Shown here in pieces: positions 1 to 11,952 of a stretch of 64,000 bases of DNA. The first letter of the stretch is position 1; the number at the start of each line of letters is the position of its first letter. The notes under the pieces were generated by a model that searched no databases, had not been told where the DNA came from, and saw only the letters and a list, made by a program, of their open reading frames with translations. Source of the DNA: Cryptomeria japonica (taxonomy: Eukaryota > Streptophyta > Pinopsida > Cupressales > Cupressaceae); assembly GCF_030272615.1 (NCBI RefSeq), contig NC_081406.1:474533400-474597399 (forward strand), written 5' to 3'. The position numbers and the translations under genes were made by a program.

Positions 1-20
1 AAGAAGATCCAACCAAAGTC

Positions 21-635
21 ATGCCTATATTAGAGACGCCACCACCAAAGATTATTAGTCAACTTCGGTCTCTACAGGGAAGACTTCAATCGATACACAG
101 ATTCATTGCACAACTTGCAGATCAATATCATCCTTTTCAGCATCTCCTTCATAAGAATATCAAGTTCAAATGGGATGATAAGTGTCAACAGGCATTTAAA
201 ATTCTCAAAGACTACCTTTTGAATCCACTAGTATTGATGCCACCTATCCCAGGAAAACCCCTACTACTTCACATATCAGCTACACAAACAACACTAGGGC
301 CAATATTGGCACAACAGGATAATAAAGGCAAAGAAAGAGCAGTATATTATATCAGTCGCACATTGGTTGGTTATGAGATTAACTGCACACCAATTAAGTG
401 TGCATGCCTTGTTGTGGTTTTTGCCTTGCAAAAATTACAACATTACACGCTAATTCATAAAATAAGGCAACACTCACTAAAATATCTTCTTACACTCACT
501 GGTAGATTAGCTAAATGGGTTATAATTATGAGCAAGTTTGACATTGAATATGTGGATAGAAAAGGAATTAAAGGACGACCTATTACAGATCAACTAGCAG
601 ATGCACCTATGATTGATGACACTCCTATTATCTAA
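21..635 (+). pseudogene. G1 RT C-terminus and RNase H
   Basis: A 204-codon open frame. Residues 1-60 match the RT thumb/connection of gypsy pol (GRLQSIHRFIAQL, then a KWDDKCQQAFKILKDYL segment). Residues about 70-200 are the RNase H domain (LLLHISATQTTLGPILAQ, then RAVYYISRTLVGYE). The usual first catalytic Asp of the LYLAVSDxA-type motif is not present (HISATQ), which suggests decay. It ends with the AKWVIIMSKFDIEYV strand and a GRPITDQLA motif typical of the linker before the second RNase H. The start at 21 is only the first Met in the open frame; the true polyprotein begins outside the window. Confidence 0.8.
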
Positions 636-775
636 GAATTCCCGGATGAATCCATTCTCACAGTGACAAATGCAAAGCTTTGGCAATTATATTTTCATGG
701 TTCATATACGCAGCATGGACACCTCAAGGGGACTCCATTCCTAGGTCATATCGATTGTTGTTCCCTTGCACAAAT
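636..775 (+). pseudogene. G1 second (archaeal-like) RNase H, N-terminal half
   Basis: Directly downstream of the first RNase H the frame reads on through WQLYFHGSYTQHG, the usual opening strand of the second RNase H of Tat elements (commonly WxLYFDGS; here Asp is replaced by His). The domain is cut at 775 by the M1 LTR. Its other half, NNIAKYEA and GNSQLVIRQ, resumes at 1722 and again at 6900. That places the insertion point to the base and identifies the lineage. Confidence 0.75.
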
Positions 776-1721
776 TGTTGGGATCCAAGAACACTGAGAG
801 GGGGGGTGAATCAGTGTTATGTTGGTAAGATATGATTTTACCCTTTTATAACATACACATAAACTGGTAAATGAAGAAACATATAACTTGAAGCAAATAA
901 ACCATCCACATAAATGAACACCATAACACAAAGAATTTATACATGGAAAACCTTAAAGAGAAAAAACTACAGTGGGATTTGTGACCCACAATATCAGTTC
1001 ACAAGCCATATGAAAGGATATTACATAAAATGGGGGCCTGCACATGCAAGAAGGCACACTGCCTAGAGCACACTACTCACCACAAAAAGAGTCTCACTAA
1101 CTACAAGCTTCTACTGAAATAAAATAGTAATGATGAACTCACAAAATGCATCTGTTATGCCAAAAAGAGTTTTGGTTATAGTTCTATTCTATACCGGTTC
1201 ATATACCCTACCGGTATCTCTTCTCCTCAAAGAATGCTTTCTAAACTATCTATAGATCATTGCATGATATAACATTCCATTACAAATAATCTACATACAT
1301 ATACTTCGCATCATATAGTTTTTCTATTATTCTCCTATGTCACTATATATTTAAATTGGCCTATCAAACTGACCTATATACCCTTACAAACAATATGCCT
1401 TATGCCGGCTTACAATGTATTACAAAAGATATACAATGTCGGCTTTATACAATAATTACAAAATGATTTTACAAATAAAACTTCCTTTGGGTCCAGGCCT
1501 AATGTCGGCTTCACTGAAGTGTTGGATGTCAGTGTCGATGTCACTGCTGGTGTAACCCTGGATACTCCAATGTCAGTGTCTACCGATGAATGCCTCCTAG
1601 TGCTGATGTATGTCGATGTAAGCTTCCTTATGAATCTTGTTGCCAAGTAACCATGTTGCCATGTTGAATCTTGTTGCCATTAATGACAACATATGAATCC
1701 AATGAGTGTTAATTGCCAACA
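776..1721 (-). repeat. M1 LTR, left copy (946 bp)
   Basis: Begins TGTTGG and ends CCAACA, an inverted terminal pair typical of LTRs. It is about 90 percent similar by eye to 5962-6899. The left flank is CAAAT and the right flank CTAAT, a 4/5 match expected of an old 5-bp target duplication. The stretch AGAGGGGGGGTGAATCAGTG near the left end is a common signature in plant LTRs. Unlike the right copy it has no PBS next to it: its left neighbour is G1 coding sequence. Confidence 0.8.
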
Positions 1722-2978
1722 CTAATAACATAGTAGAATAAGAAGCATCAACAACAGGACTACAAATTGCAGATCAATGGAAAATCCAAGAACTTCATGT
1801 TTTTGGGAACTCTCAACTTGTAATTCGTCAAGCAAATGATGATTATCAAACTAAAGATGAAAAGTTAATGTCTTGCAAGAAAATGGTGGATAATTTCAAG
1901 CAATATTTCACATAGATAATCTTTGGACAAATTCCAAGGAACAACAACTAAGCTACATATGTCATGGCTACCATTGCTTCATTGATCGATATGCCTCAAA
2001 ATGAGACCTGCTATGAGTTCTTGGTGGATAATATTTTGGTTCCCTCAAGTGAGATTACTCCCGCCGAGATGATATGTGTTGTTGGTCTTGATTCCCCTTG
2101 GTACTGTGCCATTTTCACTTACCCCCATGACAATATCCTTTCACCTGACCTTTCCAACAATCAATGCCATACCTTCATCCGCCAATCCTCCTGATATGTC
2201 ATCTTAGTTGATACCCTTTATTGTCAAGGTCTAGATGGTACTCTTCTCAGATGCTTAGAAAGTGACGAAGCTCAAATTGTGTTACATGAGGTTCACGAAG
2301 GTATTTGTGGTGCTCATTCTAGTGGTCCAACCTTAGCCAAGAAATTGATGAGGACTGGATACTACTAGCCTACTATGGAAAAAGACTCATATCAGTTTGT
2401 CAGAAAGTGTAAGCAATGTCGGATTCATGGAGACCTTTTTCATGCACCAGTGCAAGAACTTCAACCAATTGCTACTCTATGGCCCTTTTGCCAGTGGGGA
2501 CTCAACCTCGTAGGTAAGATTCACCCTCCCTCTTCCAATGGCCATAAATTCATTACCACAACCACAATTATTTTTATAAAATGGATTGAATTCGTTCCTC
2601 TCACCCAAGTCACTAGAAAGTAGATAGAAACTTTTATCCTTAATTATATCATTTGCCACTATGGTGTTCCCCTTTCCATTGTCACGGATAATGGGCATCC
2701 TTTCAAAAACCAGGATGTTCGTGAGATTTGTGATCATTTCCATATTCATCATCATTTTTCTGCTCCATATTATCCCCAAGGTAATGATCAATATGAGGCA
2801 TCTAATAAAACTATCCCTAAAATCCTTAAAAAGATAGTCGATGATGCTGGTCATAACTAGCATATCCAACTCAACCCCGCACTTTGGGCCTACAGCACAA
2901 GTATTTGCACCCCTACTAGAGCTACACCTTATTCACTTTTCTATCATGCCAAATTTATCTTTCCTATTAAGATTGAGT
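1722..2978 (+). pseudogene. G1 second RNase H C-terminal half and integrase, first copy
   Basis: Reads RNase H end (GNSQLVIRQANDDYQ, about 1810-1850), then a spacer, then integrase: zinc-binding H-H-C-C (CKQCRIHG near 2407-2430), core and part of the C-terminal arm. The first catalytic Asp is lost (WGLNLVG, D to N), the second is kept (VTDNGHPF near 2685) and the Glu is kept (YEASNKT near 2795). Stops at GYY-stop-P and TRK-stop are one transition from Trp and Gln. Similarity to 6900-8157 stops abruptly near 2978, where unrelated minus-strand M1 sequence begins. Confidence 0.8.
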
Positions 2979-4378
2979 TTCTTTCTTTATACCCTTCTGA
3001 ATGCTAGAGGTTCGTTATCCTCTGGATCAGAGTGAGAAGTGACAGAAGAAATTAAAGTTTTAGGCTTCTCTGCCTCAAAAACATTAACCATTGTTGGTTC
3101 CTTTGTCGGTTTGGATCCAGATCCTAGTTGAGTGTCTATCTTATAGATTACATCTTGTATATATGCAGACATCTTATCTATTTTCTTTTCTCTTCTTTTC
3201 TTGTTGAAGCCAATCTTGACTTCAAGATCCTTTTCTTCAGCAGTACCAAAGTGTTATGTTTTATCATCCAATGGAGCTTCAAGCAACATTTTTGCATAAA
3301 GTTCAAAAATGCTATCATCCACTTCATATCCAAGCTTAGTGATCCATATGATCCTAGGTTCTACTGCCTCCATAAGAGTTTCATCAATTTTCACCATAAA
3401 ACGGATATCAGTGGAATACTTCTCCACAATGTGCTTTGATATTCTTTCCCTCTGTCTCATGTTTTCCTAAAATGTTTTAAAATGTCCCCAAATCTTTTCA
3501 TCTGTACCGGTACCAAGACCGGTGATTGCTTCCTTGATTTGCATACCTACTGGTATGTCATGAGCCCAATGCTTCTTTCCTAGACCATGTAGCTCATTCA
3601 TGAAGTAAAGAATTAAACAAACAATGAGATTTCCAAACCCAAAATTTCCTTTCTTAACACCCTTAATCTTTCCAAGATTTATCATTAACTCACTTCTCAT
3701 CCATTCACATAAATCATACTTCTCATTATTATTTAACATCTAATAAGCAGCATGGATGCAGGAACTAGCAACAGAGTTCAATCGACTAGATTGAGTTACC
3801 TTATAGACGATTATCATGCTCGCAAATTTCACATCAGTGTCCTTGATTGTGTTGATCCTCATAAATATTCCATCATGGGTTGTGTCGGTGAGCTTCTCAA
3901 CCGCAGTGTTAGAAATCTTCTTGCCTGGTTCTTGTTTGACTTTGGGTAAGCCGGTGACTACTTGAATTGCTTCCTTTGTGAATATGTAGGGCCTATCCAG
4001 CCAGATGAACTCATTGTGAACCCTGCTCAGAACATATTTGATTACCTCATCTTTCAATTCTGATATGTACAGAATACTGGTTAACCCTAGATCCTTGATG
4101 ATCTTATATTTCGGCTTGATTGTTTCGGAGTCTCCTAATATCTCAGATTGATACATGCCCTTAATCTCTTTTGTACCTAGATCCTCCAAGGTGCAGTGAA
4201 TATATGCCCTTACATCTTCAACATTCATCACATCGTCAGGAACCCTAGAGTATGTGCCCGCAAAGTCTTCTTTCTTAGCTATTTGGGGAACTTCCTTGAA
4301 AATGGGTCTCAGCTTATCCTTAACTTCAACAATGGTGGGATTTGCAATGAAAGTAGGAGTAGATGACCCGGATGCCAT
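2979..4378 (-). pseudogene. M1 ORF with a plant-mobile-domain-like region
   Basis: From the Met at 4378 a frame runs leftward with stops near 3740 and 3464 but no frame change over its first 300 codons. It contains a region resembling the N-terminal domain of many plant retroelement ORFs: FIWLDRPYIFTKEAIQVVTG about 120 residues in, followed by KHWAHDIPVGMQIKEAI. I recognise the VTGLP-type motif but not a named family with certainty. It lies downstream of the CCHC Gag of the same strand, where protease or integrase would be expected. It is cut off near 2979-3000 at the duplication junction, so M1 pol is missing. Confidence 0.5.
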
Positions 4379-4746
4379 TTTGAAGAAATACCTAAAAAAT
4401 GATCACCAGTGTGAAGATTTGATTGATTCTCTAATGATTGCTGGAAACCCTTTCAGAATGCCTTTGCTCACTCTTAATCGCCTGAAATTCGCCTTTGCTT
4501 CACTCTGGATTTCTTGAATGTTGGGTGAGTGAAAATGAATTCACTTTCTCCTTTTATCAACAAGTAAACCCTAATCCTTCATTGTCATAAATGCTTCATG
4601 ATGTACCCTACCGGATGTCGATTTCACAGTCTTATGTTGGGTAAACCTTCATTAATGATTAACAAAAATTTCTAGATCTCTTACAGATCTCTTCTGGGGA
4701 ATATGCAAGATTTGCAATAGATTTTCCAACCCCTAAGGCATATGCC
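4379..4746. other. M1 internal spacer
   Basis: Lies between the CCHC Gag relic and the downstream ORF of M1. On the minus strand it has several stops and no recognisable domain. I see nothing else in it. Confidence 0.4.
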
Positions 4747-5270
4747 TTAGTTACTGGTGGAATTTCTTGCCAGTGCAGGAATGCTCTGTTCTATCGGTGG
4801 AGTTACCGGTGTAGATCCATCTCCACTTGGTTCTTCAGAATTTCTAACCCATCTCTTGGTGTGATCTTGTTGTATTTCATCTATCTTCTTCTTTCCTTTC
4901 TCATTTGCTTTATTATTGCTAACCGATTGAATCTTGCTTCTGCAGTACTTAGCAATATGGCCTATTTTGTTGCATGCATAACATGTAACATTATTCTTTT
5001 GAATTGCTTTAACATATTTGGTGTCATTCCTCGACCTACAATAATTAGCCAAATGGCCAAACTTTCCACATGCATGACATTTAACATTCATTTTCCAATC
5101 TTCTGATCTATGACCATATTTCTTGCAATTTGTGCATTGACCCGGAACAGAATTGTAATTTTGATTTGCTTTGTTTCTACATTGTCTAGCCATATACCCA
5201 AATTTATTACAAACAAATCATCTACCATTGAATTTATAAGCATTAGATTGTCTTACCGATTTCCCCTGTT
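4747..5270 (-). pseudogene. M1 Gag nucleocapsid with four CCHC zinc knuckles
   Basis: On the minus strand the frame shows successive CX2CX4HX4C knuckles: a first at about 5185-5225 (CNKFGYMARQC core, preceded by a stop), CTNCKKYGHRSEDW (last Cys replaced by Trp), CHACGKFGHLANYC and CYACNKIGHIAKYC. Retroviral-type knuckles bind genomic RNA in Gag particles. Lysine-rich residues follow (NEKGKKKIDE), then a Ser/Pro-rich tail. The open part is 148 codons. It follows the coiled-coil Gag region on the same strand, as expected for one Gag polyprotein. Confidence 0.8.
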
Positions 5271-5311
5271 CTTATGAGTTTTGCATACCGGTTGTCTGAT
5301 CTTCATTTGCA

Positions 5312-5887
5312 TTACCCGAAGCTTTCACCTTGTACAAATCCAAGTCCTCTAGAATCATCATTCTGCCTTTGTCTTTTCAATAAGTTATCCAATTGTGCAG
5401 CACTAATCCTGAATTTTTCTTTATACTCACTTGCAGTAGTCAGATCATCTCTCAAAGTAGTTATTTGTCTTTCAAGCTCTTGTTCATTATTCTGGGAGTG
5501 TGCCAAATCAGTTCTCAACAGATTATTTTCATGAGTCAATCTGCCACATTCATCAAATTTGTTCTTCAGGGATATAGTAAGATTTTCTTCCTTCTTCTTT
5601 CTATCCTCAATATATTTTGATAACCTCATAGTCAGGTCTTGCATTTCATTCTTCATGAGCATGTTTGCTTGACTTAGTTTCTGACATTGTTCCTTAAGTG
5701 CATTTTTCTCCTCATCATCTGGGTTTTGCAAAAGTTCCTTTCTCTTAGATTGAACCGACGATAACCTTTCTTGTAAAATAAGAATGAATTCATTAGAAAA
5801 ATTCAATTCATCTTGCAATTTTAAATTCTTCATCCTTTCAGCATCATAATCCTCAAGAGCCATCTCAAGTTGCTTCTCCATAGCCAT
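5312..5887 (-). pseudogene. M1 Gag, coiled-coil N-terminal part
   Basis: About 190 codons of heptad-rich, highly charged sequence (EKQLEMALEDYDAERMKNLK, later ELERQITTLRDDLTTASEYK) predicted to form a long coiled coil. I took the Met at 5887 (MAMEKQ) because the Met further upstream at 5980 lies inside the LTR, before the PBS. The frame ends at 5312; zinc knuckles follow after a short broken stretch. A coiled-coil Gag next to an initiator-Met PBS is seen in several copia-type plant lineages, but without pol the superfamily of M1 cannot be fixed. Confidence 0.65.
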
Positions 5888-5946
5888 GTTCAAAGATTCC
5901 GGTTTCAGGATCTTCCTCAAGCCATTAAACTTCTTCCAAGGTACCA

Positions 5947-5959
5947 GACTCTGATACCA
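5947..5959 (-). other. M1 primer binding site (tRNA-iMet)
   Basis: Minus strand reads TGGTATCAGAGTC two bases beyond the CCAACA end of the right LTR. This complements the 3' end of initiator methionyl tRNA and marks 5962-6899 as the 5' LTR of a minus-strand element. Confidence 0.85.
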
Positions 5960-5961
5960 AT

Positions 5962-6899
5962 TGTTGGGATCCAAGAACACTAAGAGGGGGGTGAATCGGT
6001 GTTTTGTCGGTAATATATGATTTTACCCTTTTATAACATACACATATAAATCGGTAAATGAAGAAACATACAACTTGAAGCAAATAAACCATCCACATAA
6101 ATTAACACCATAACACACAAAATTTATAAGTGGAAAGCCTCAAAGAGGAAAAACCATGGTGGGATTTGTGACCCACAATATCAGTTCACTAGCCATATGA
6201 AAGAATATTATGTAAAATAGGGGCCTGCACATGCAGGAAGGCACACTACCTAGAACGCACTGCTCACCACAAAAGGAGTCTCACTGACTACAAGCTTATG
6301 CTGAAATAAAATAGTAATAATGAACTCACAAAATGCATCTACTATGCCAAAAAGAGTTCCAGTTATAGTTATGCTCCATACCGGTTCATATACCATACTG
6401 GTATCTCTTCTCCTCCAAGAATGCTTTCCAAACTATCTACAGATCATTGCATGATATAACATTCACATACAAATGATATACATACATATACTTCACATCA
6501 TATAGTTCTACTATTACTCTCCTATGTCACTATATATTCAAAATGACCTAGCAGACTGACCTATATACCCTTACAAACAATATGCCTTATGTCGGCTTAC
6601 AATGTATTACAAAAGATATACAATGTCAGCTTTATACAATAATTACAAAATGATTTTACAAATAAAACTTCCTCCGGGTCCATGCTTGATGTCAGCATCA
6701 TTGAGTGTTGGATGTCGGTGTTGATGCCGGTGCCAGTGTAACCTTGGATACTCCAATGTCGGTGTCTACCGGTGAATGCCTCCTAGTGTCGGTGTATGCC
6801 AGTGTAAGATTCCTTATGAATCTTGTTGCCAAGTAACCATGTTGAATCTTGTTGCCATCAATGAAAACATATGAATCCAATGAGTGTCAATTTCCAACA
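5962..6899 (-). repeat. M1 LTR, right copy (5' LTR of the minus-strand element, 938 bp)
   Basis: TGTTGG to CCAACA, homologous along its length to 776-1721. Followed by TTAAT and G1 RNase H sequence. With the adjacent PBS and Gag it shows M1 is transcribed leftwards. Confidence 0.85.
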
Positions 6900-8530
6900 T
6901 TAATAACATAGCAAAATACGAAGCATCGACAACAGGACTACAAATTGCAGTTCAGTGGAAAATCCAAGAACTTTATATTTTTGGGAACTCTCAACTTGTA
7001 ATTCGTCAAGCAAATGATGATTATCAAACTAAAGATGAAAAGTTAATGCCTTACAAGAAAATGGTGGACAATTTCAAGCAATATTTCACACAAATAATCT
7101 TTGGACAAATTCCAACGGACAACAACTAAGTTGTAGATGTCATGGCTACCATTTCTTCATTAATCGATATGCCTCAAAATGAGACCCGCTATGAGTTCTT
7201 GGTGGATAATATTCTGGTTCCCTCATGTGAAATTACTCTTGTCGAGATTATATGTGTTGTTGGTCCTGATTCCCCTTGGTACTGTGTCATTTTCACTTAC
7301 CTCCATGACAATATCCTTTCACCTGACCTTTCCAACAATTAATGTCGTACCTTCATTCGTCAATCCTCCTAATATGTCATCTTAGTTGATACCCTTTATT
7401 GTTAAGGTCTAGATGGTACTCTTCTCATATACTTAGAAAGTGATGAAGCTCAAATTGTGTTATGTGAGGTTCACGAAGCTATTTGTGGTGCTCATTCTAG
7501 TGGTCCAACCTTAGCCAAGAAATTGATGAGGATTGGATACTACTAGCCTACTATGGAAAAAGACTCATATCAGTTTGTCAGAAAGTGTAAGCAATGTCAG
7601 ATTCATGGAGACCTTATTCATGCACCACTGTAGGAACTTCAGCCAATTGCTACTCTATGGCCCTTTTGCTAGTGGGGACTCGACCTCATAGATAAGATTC
7701 ACCCTCCCTCTTCTAATGACCATAAATGCATTATCACAGCCACAATTGTTTTTACAAAATGGATTGAATTCGTTCCTCTCACCCAAGTCACTAGAAAGTA
7801 GATAGAAACTTTTATCCTTAATTATATCATTTGCCGCTATGGTGTTCCCCTTTCCATTGTCACGGATAATGGGCATCCTTTCAAAAACCAGGATGTTCAT
7901 GAGATTTGTGATCATTTCCATATTCATCATCGCTTTTCTGCCCCATATTATCCCCAAGGTAATGGTCAAGATGAGGCATCTAATAAAACTATCCCTAAAA
8001 TCCTTAAAAAGACAGTCGATGATGCTGGTCGTAACTGGCATATCCAACTCAACCCCACACTGTGGGCCTACCGCACAAGTATTTTCACCCCTATTGGAGC
8101 TACACCTTATTCACTTGTCTATCGTGCCAAAGTTATCTTGCCTATTAAGGTCGAGTTACCATCCTTGAGAATTTCTTTGTGCAATCTAATCAATTATGAA
8201 GATTACAGGGTCTCCCACTCACAAGATTTAGAATTATCAGATGAGCATAAACAAACTACTTTTAATCATCTCAAAGCATATCAACAAAGAATGAGTCACA
8301 GCTACAATCATAAGGTAAAGCCTTGCATATTTGAGGTGGGTAACTTAGTTCTTAAAGAAAATCCTAAAAATCAGCAAGACGGAGAGAAGAAGGGTAAGTT
8401 CGAACCAAATTGGCTTGGTCCTTATGTCATCACAATAGTCTATGGATCGGGTGCATATTAGCTCTCAACACTAGATGGAGAACCTTTGGAGGATCCGATT
8501 AACAGCATGCACCCTTCCCAGGTTTTACAC
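6900..8530 (+). pseudogene. G1 second RNase H C-terminal half and integrase, second (longer) copy
   Basis: Resumes the RNase H cut at 775 (NNIAKYEASTTGLQ, GNSQLVIRQ) and continues into integrase. Visible: zinc finger (CKQCQIHG near 7587-7610), first Asp (WGLDLIDK near 7675), second Asp (VTDNGHPF near 7865), Glu (GQDEASNKT near 7970), so the DDE triad is intact in spite of stops elsewhere. The C-terminal arm includes FEVGNLVLKE (about 8330) and KFEPNWLGPYVI (about 8395-8430), the GPF/Y module. Stops at GYY-stop-P, L-stop-EL, C-stop-W and RK-stop-I all fit Trp or Gln codons changed by one transition. Confidence 0.85.
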
Positions 8531-11155
8531 ATAGTTTTTCAAAATATCCCATTGTCAAAAATAGAAAAAAAATCAAAATACTATTAAAAATATTAAAAAA
8601 AACATAAAAATAAAAAAATTGTTACTTGGTGAAAACTTGGCAAACAGGTGCCTTGTGACACAAAAAAAATTTAAAAATTGAAAAAAGTAGAGAGAAATAA
8701 ATCCATCCAATGGTGAGAACCACTTAGGTGGTGCCCTGGGCAAGTACCATGGTGAAAAACGGGTTACTGGTGCCATGTGTAGAGACATTGCTCATCCCTC
8801 CTTCTAGATTCAATCTCATCCTTTCACCTTGCACATACTCACAGCCTACTCCTCCATAATAAATTTACCCATTCCCATCATGGCTTGTTATTGATCTACC
8901 TAAGATTGGTTAGCCATTCATAATAAACCTCCCTTTTCATCCTTTCCTTCCATAATAAATTAGGTCCAATATGCAACTAGGAAAAATCCTAAATCTAGTG
9001 ATGGAAGTGAAACCTCGAGCATCACATGTTTTGAGGAGCATTGTCTTTTCATTCCTCCTTTCCATGCACAATTCACAACAAAATATTACTTCCATTGCCA
9101 ATCTGTGATAAAGTTCCATTCTTCTTCACAATAAAGTATCAATTTCATGGATTCAGTCAATTTCAAATGAGACACAAGAAACAATGGGCTTTCAACAAAT
9201 CAAATCTTTCAACAGACTTTGGCAACAACATGGTTTTCAGCATAATATGCCATTTATTAGGATAACAATATTGTGATCAAATCAAACATGTTAACATATG
9301 TGGCAAGAAACACAAATAACTCGATGATTTCATTGTGTGTTGGTGTCAAGTCTTGGTTTTCTTTTGATTTCATCTTTTAAGGTGAGATGTCTTTTAGCTT
9401 TTCCGGGATGTCTCTGACTAGAGATTCTATCTCCATGATGTCTTTGACTAGAAAGGTGAGGATGGGGTATGTTTACCTACTATTTTATTTTTTGTGGATT
9501 GTCTCTTAGTAATACTATGGCTCATCCAAGGATATGAGGACATTGTGAGTCTAGTGTGAACTAGGGAATTCCTTGTTTGTGATTGTCTGATCTCCATGCA
9601 AATGGGTTCAATTATTTTCTAGGTCAAACCTATACCTAGATGGTCATAACCTATTTGTCATAATAAATCTCAATGATGATAATAGAACAAGAATCTCTTT
9701 CACTTCCATATCTTCTACCTTTAATCCCCTTTTTACGTTGTCCCTTCCTGAGTCCATGTAGCCTGTTATCATATGACTGAGTATAATGACATGCCAAAAA
9801 GATCTGCATTTCATATAGTTTTCACCTGCATCATTACATGTTAGCACATAATACACATACAAAGACAAAAATATATACACCATGCATCTCATCATGTAAA
9901 TAACTCATAAAGCATACATTTATGTGCATTTTTGCATAGCATATATATAAATCCAGAAAAGAACAAAAATATATTGCATTCCATCGTGTACATATCCATA
10001 TCATAAGCATCATAAAATCATCATAAAGCATATAGAACATCACATAGTAATACATGCATGTTGTTATTGCAAGGATGGATCATCTCATATATATATATAT
10101 ATGATACAATGATGTCAAAATCTCATATGGCTACAAAATCACCCAAAGGTGTCTACATCATCATACAAAAACTGATAGAAAATGGGATCCAAGAGAGCTA
10201 TGATGAAGACCCTTCCTCTAAGCCAGTTGGCCTCGAAGGAATCTGATCTATCGAAGGACCAACCCCCAGATAATCTCGTCTATCCACTCCTGCAAACCCT
10301 ATAGGACCATCTTTTCACCAAAGAAGTTAGTAGTCTTGTGTTCACCCAAATCTTAGGCATATACATAATGTGTCTCAATCTGATCAACTTGATCGCGACA
10401 TGGTCCTTAGCGTCAAATTTTTTCATAACTATTGTGTCACAGGGAATCACTCTCTAGACTCAATTTGGGGTAAGTACTCCTGCATCCAATCAAACCAATC
10501 GTGTCAATCATAGTGGTACTCATGTTCATCACATAGTGTTTCTTATCTTATCCTATCCTAGCCTAGTGGTACCTATGTCCACCACATGGTGTTGCTCATC
10601 AAGCTCTATCCTAGTGCTTATGTCTATCACATGGTGTTGCATCCTAGTGTATATGTTTGTCACATTATATTATATCCTATCTTGCTAGAGCACTCACCGG
10701 ACAATTCAATGACTTATCCTATACTCAACTTAGCAAACCTACCTATTTTAGGACACCTGTTGAGTGAATCCTCTCAACAACTTATCCAATTGGCAACGTA
10801 TGTTTGTCACAGAATTGTCAACTCTAGCCTTATTTTCAGTTATCTTCCCTAGGGAACCTGTTTGAGTGAATCCTCTCAATAACTTATCCAATTGATAGTA
10901 TATGTTCAACATATTTTGGCCTTTTAAGACATAGACCTGATTTTTTTGATTCCTCTTGAGTCAGTATTTTTCCTATGTGACCTTGTTACCCTATCTTGTC
11001 AGTCCTTTCTAGCATTTCTTTCTTATCGAGAGATTGTTAGCAATCTTTTCAAACATTTTCATCTGATCTCTCGAGGGGGCATATCATTCCCGTCATGGGG
11101 AAACTTTGTATCAATTTATCTTATCTGCTTTGAGCCAACGCTACAAGCTACATTG
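8531..11155. other. G1 3' untranslated internal region
   Basis: About 2.6 kb between the integrase end and the polypurine tract. No protein domain was found. It holds an A-rich start, a (TA)n patch at 10084-10101, four imperfect copies of a roughly 50-bp unit containing CACATGGTGTTGC (about 10505-10670), and two copies of a 45-bp unit beginning GAGTGAATCCTCTCAA (about 10762 and 10864). Long non-coding 3' regions are usual in Tat elements. Confidence 0.5.
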
Positions 11156-11173
11156 TCTCAAAGAGGGGCAAAA
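11156..11173 (+). other. G1 polypurine tract
   Basis: AAAGAGGGGCAAA immediately before TGTAGACACC. Purine-rich tract priming plus-strand DNA synthesis; it marks the start of the 3' LTR at 11174. Confidence 0.8.
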
Positions 11174-11952
11174 TGTAGACACCGAAAATTTCCTATCTAA
11201 TTAAATAAATATTTTATTTATTTAATTATTTTACCCTAAGTCTTCTATTAATTAAATAAATTCTTATTTATTTAATTAATTCATTAATCCTCTTCTAAGT
11301 CTTTCCTCATTTAAATAAATACTTTTATTTATTTAAATTGTCCTTTTCCTAAATTAAATAAATATTTTATTTATTTAATTGATCTCACTTCCTTTATAAA
11401 TTAAATAAATCTTCATTTATTTAATTAATTCATTAGATTTTTCCTTTAATGACACATGTCATTTATCTTTTAATTTTCCTCTACCTACCCTCTTATTGTT
11501 TTAATTATTTCTTCTACCTACCCTTTAATCCTAGCTGACCATTTATTTCGTTCACCTCTTAATCTTATCCCTCCATTTTCTAAACCATCTTCTATATAAG
11601 AGGATACCTCCTTCATTACCAACCCTAATCAACTAATCAACACTTATGCAATCAAGATTTCTTGCAATCAAGCGTCTTTAACCACAATCCATTCTTTGTT
11701 GAGCTCTTGTGCACACATAAAATCTGAGAGCAAATATATCAAACAAGATCAATGGAGATAGGAGACAATGGAGATTGAATACCTACTTGACATGTGAATG
11801 CTAATATTGTTTATTTTATGAATTTGCATGTTCTTAGGTATCTTCATTGGCGTACGGTGAATGTTTGGTTGTAGAACTAGGGTTTTTATTGTGGTTGGAT
11901 CTTTATGGTTTTAAAATAGAATTATTATCATTATTTTTCACCATATACACCA
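11174..11952 (+). repeat. G1 3' LTR (about 779 bp)
   Basis: Starts TGTAGACACC after the polypurine tract. It has an AT-palindrome array in its first third, a TATA-like CTATATAAGAGG at about 11592, and then R/U5-like sequence. The right end is placed at a CA near 11952 because G2 RT coding sequence (PINPKVDPLM) resumes there; an end at 11942 is also possible. The LTR at 31096 starts with the same ten bases and has a similar palindrome array. Confidence 0.75.
11196..11440. repeat. AT palindrome array in the G1 LTR
   Basis: Five units of the form AATTAAATAAAT, short spacer, ATTTATTTAATT, each able to fold into a stem of 10-13 bp, separated by 25-40 bp of CT-rich sequence. Comparable arrays occur at 31240-31445 and 46560-46655. 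Confidence 0.75.

Larger units (their letters stand above)
1..11952 (+). mobile_element. G1: Tat-like Ty3/gypsy retrotransposon, 3' part, interrupted by M1
   Basis: The window opens inside the pol region of a gypsy element. In order it shows RT end and RNase H (21-635), a second RNase H broken at 775, integrase (twice, owing to a duplication), a long untranslated 3' region, a polypurine tract and a 3' LTR. A second RNase H between the first and the integrase is characteristic of the Tat/Ogre/Retand lineage (established knowledge). All coding parts carry stops, so the copy is dead. Its 5' half lies left of the window. It ends at about 11952, directly against an RT sequence of another gypsy element, so G1 probably inserted into G2. 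Confidence 0.8.

Noticed and set aside
1410-1646. 78-codon minus-strand frame, repeated near 6698-6880
   Set aside because: Inside the M1 LTRs; low-complexity and not conserved in length between the two copies.
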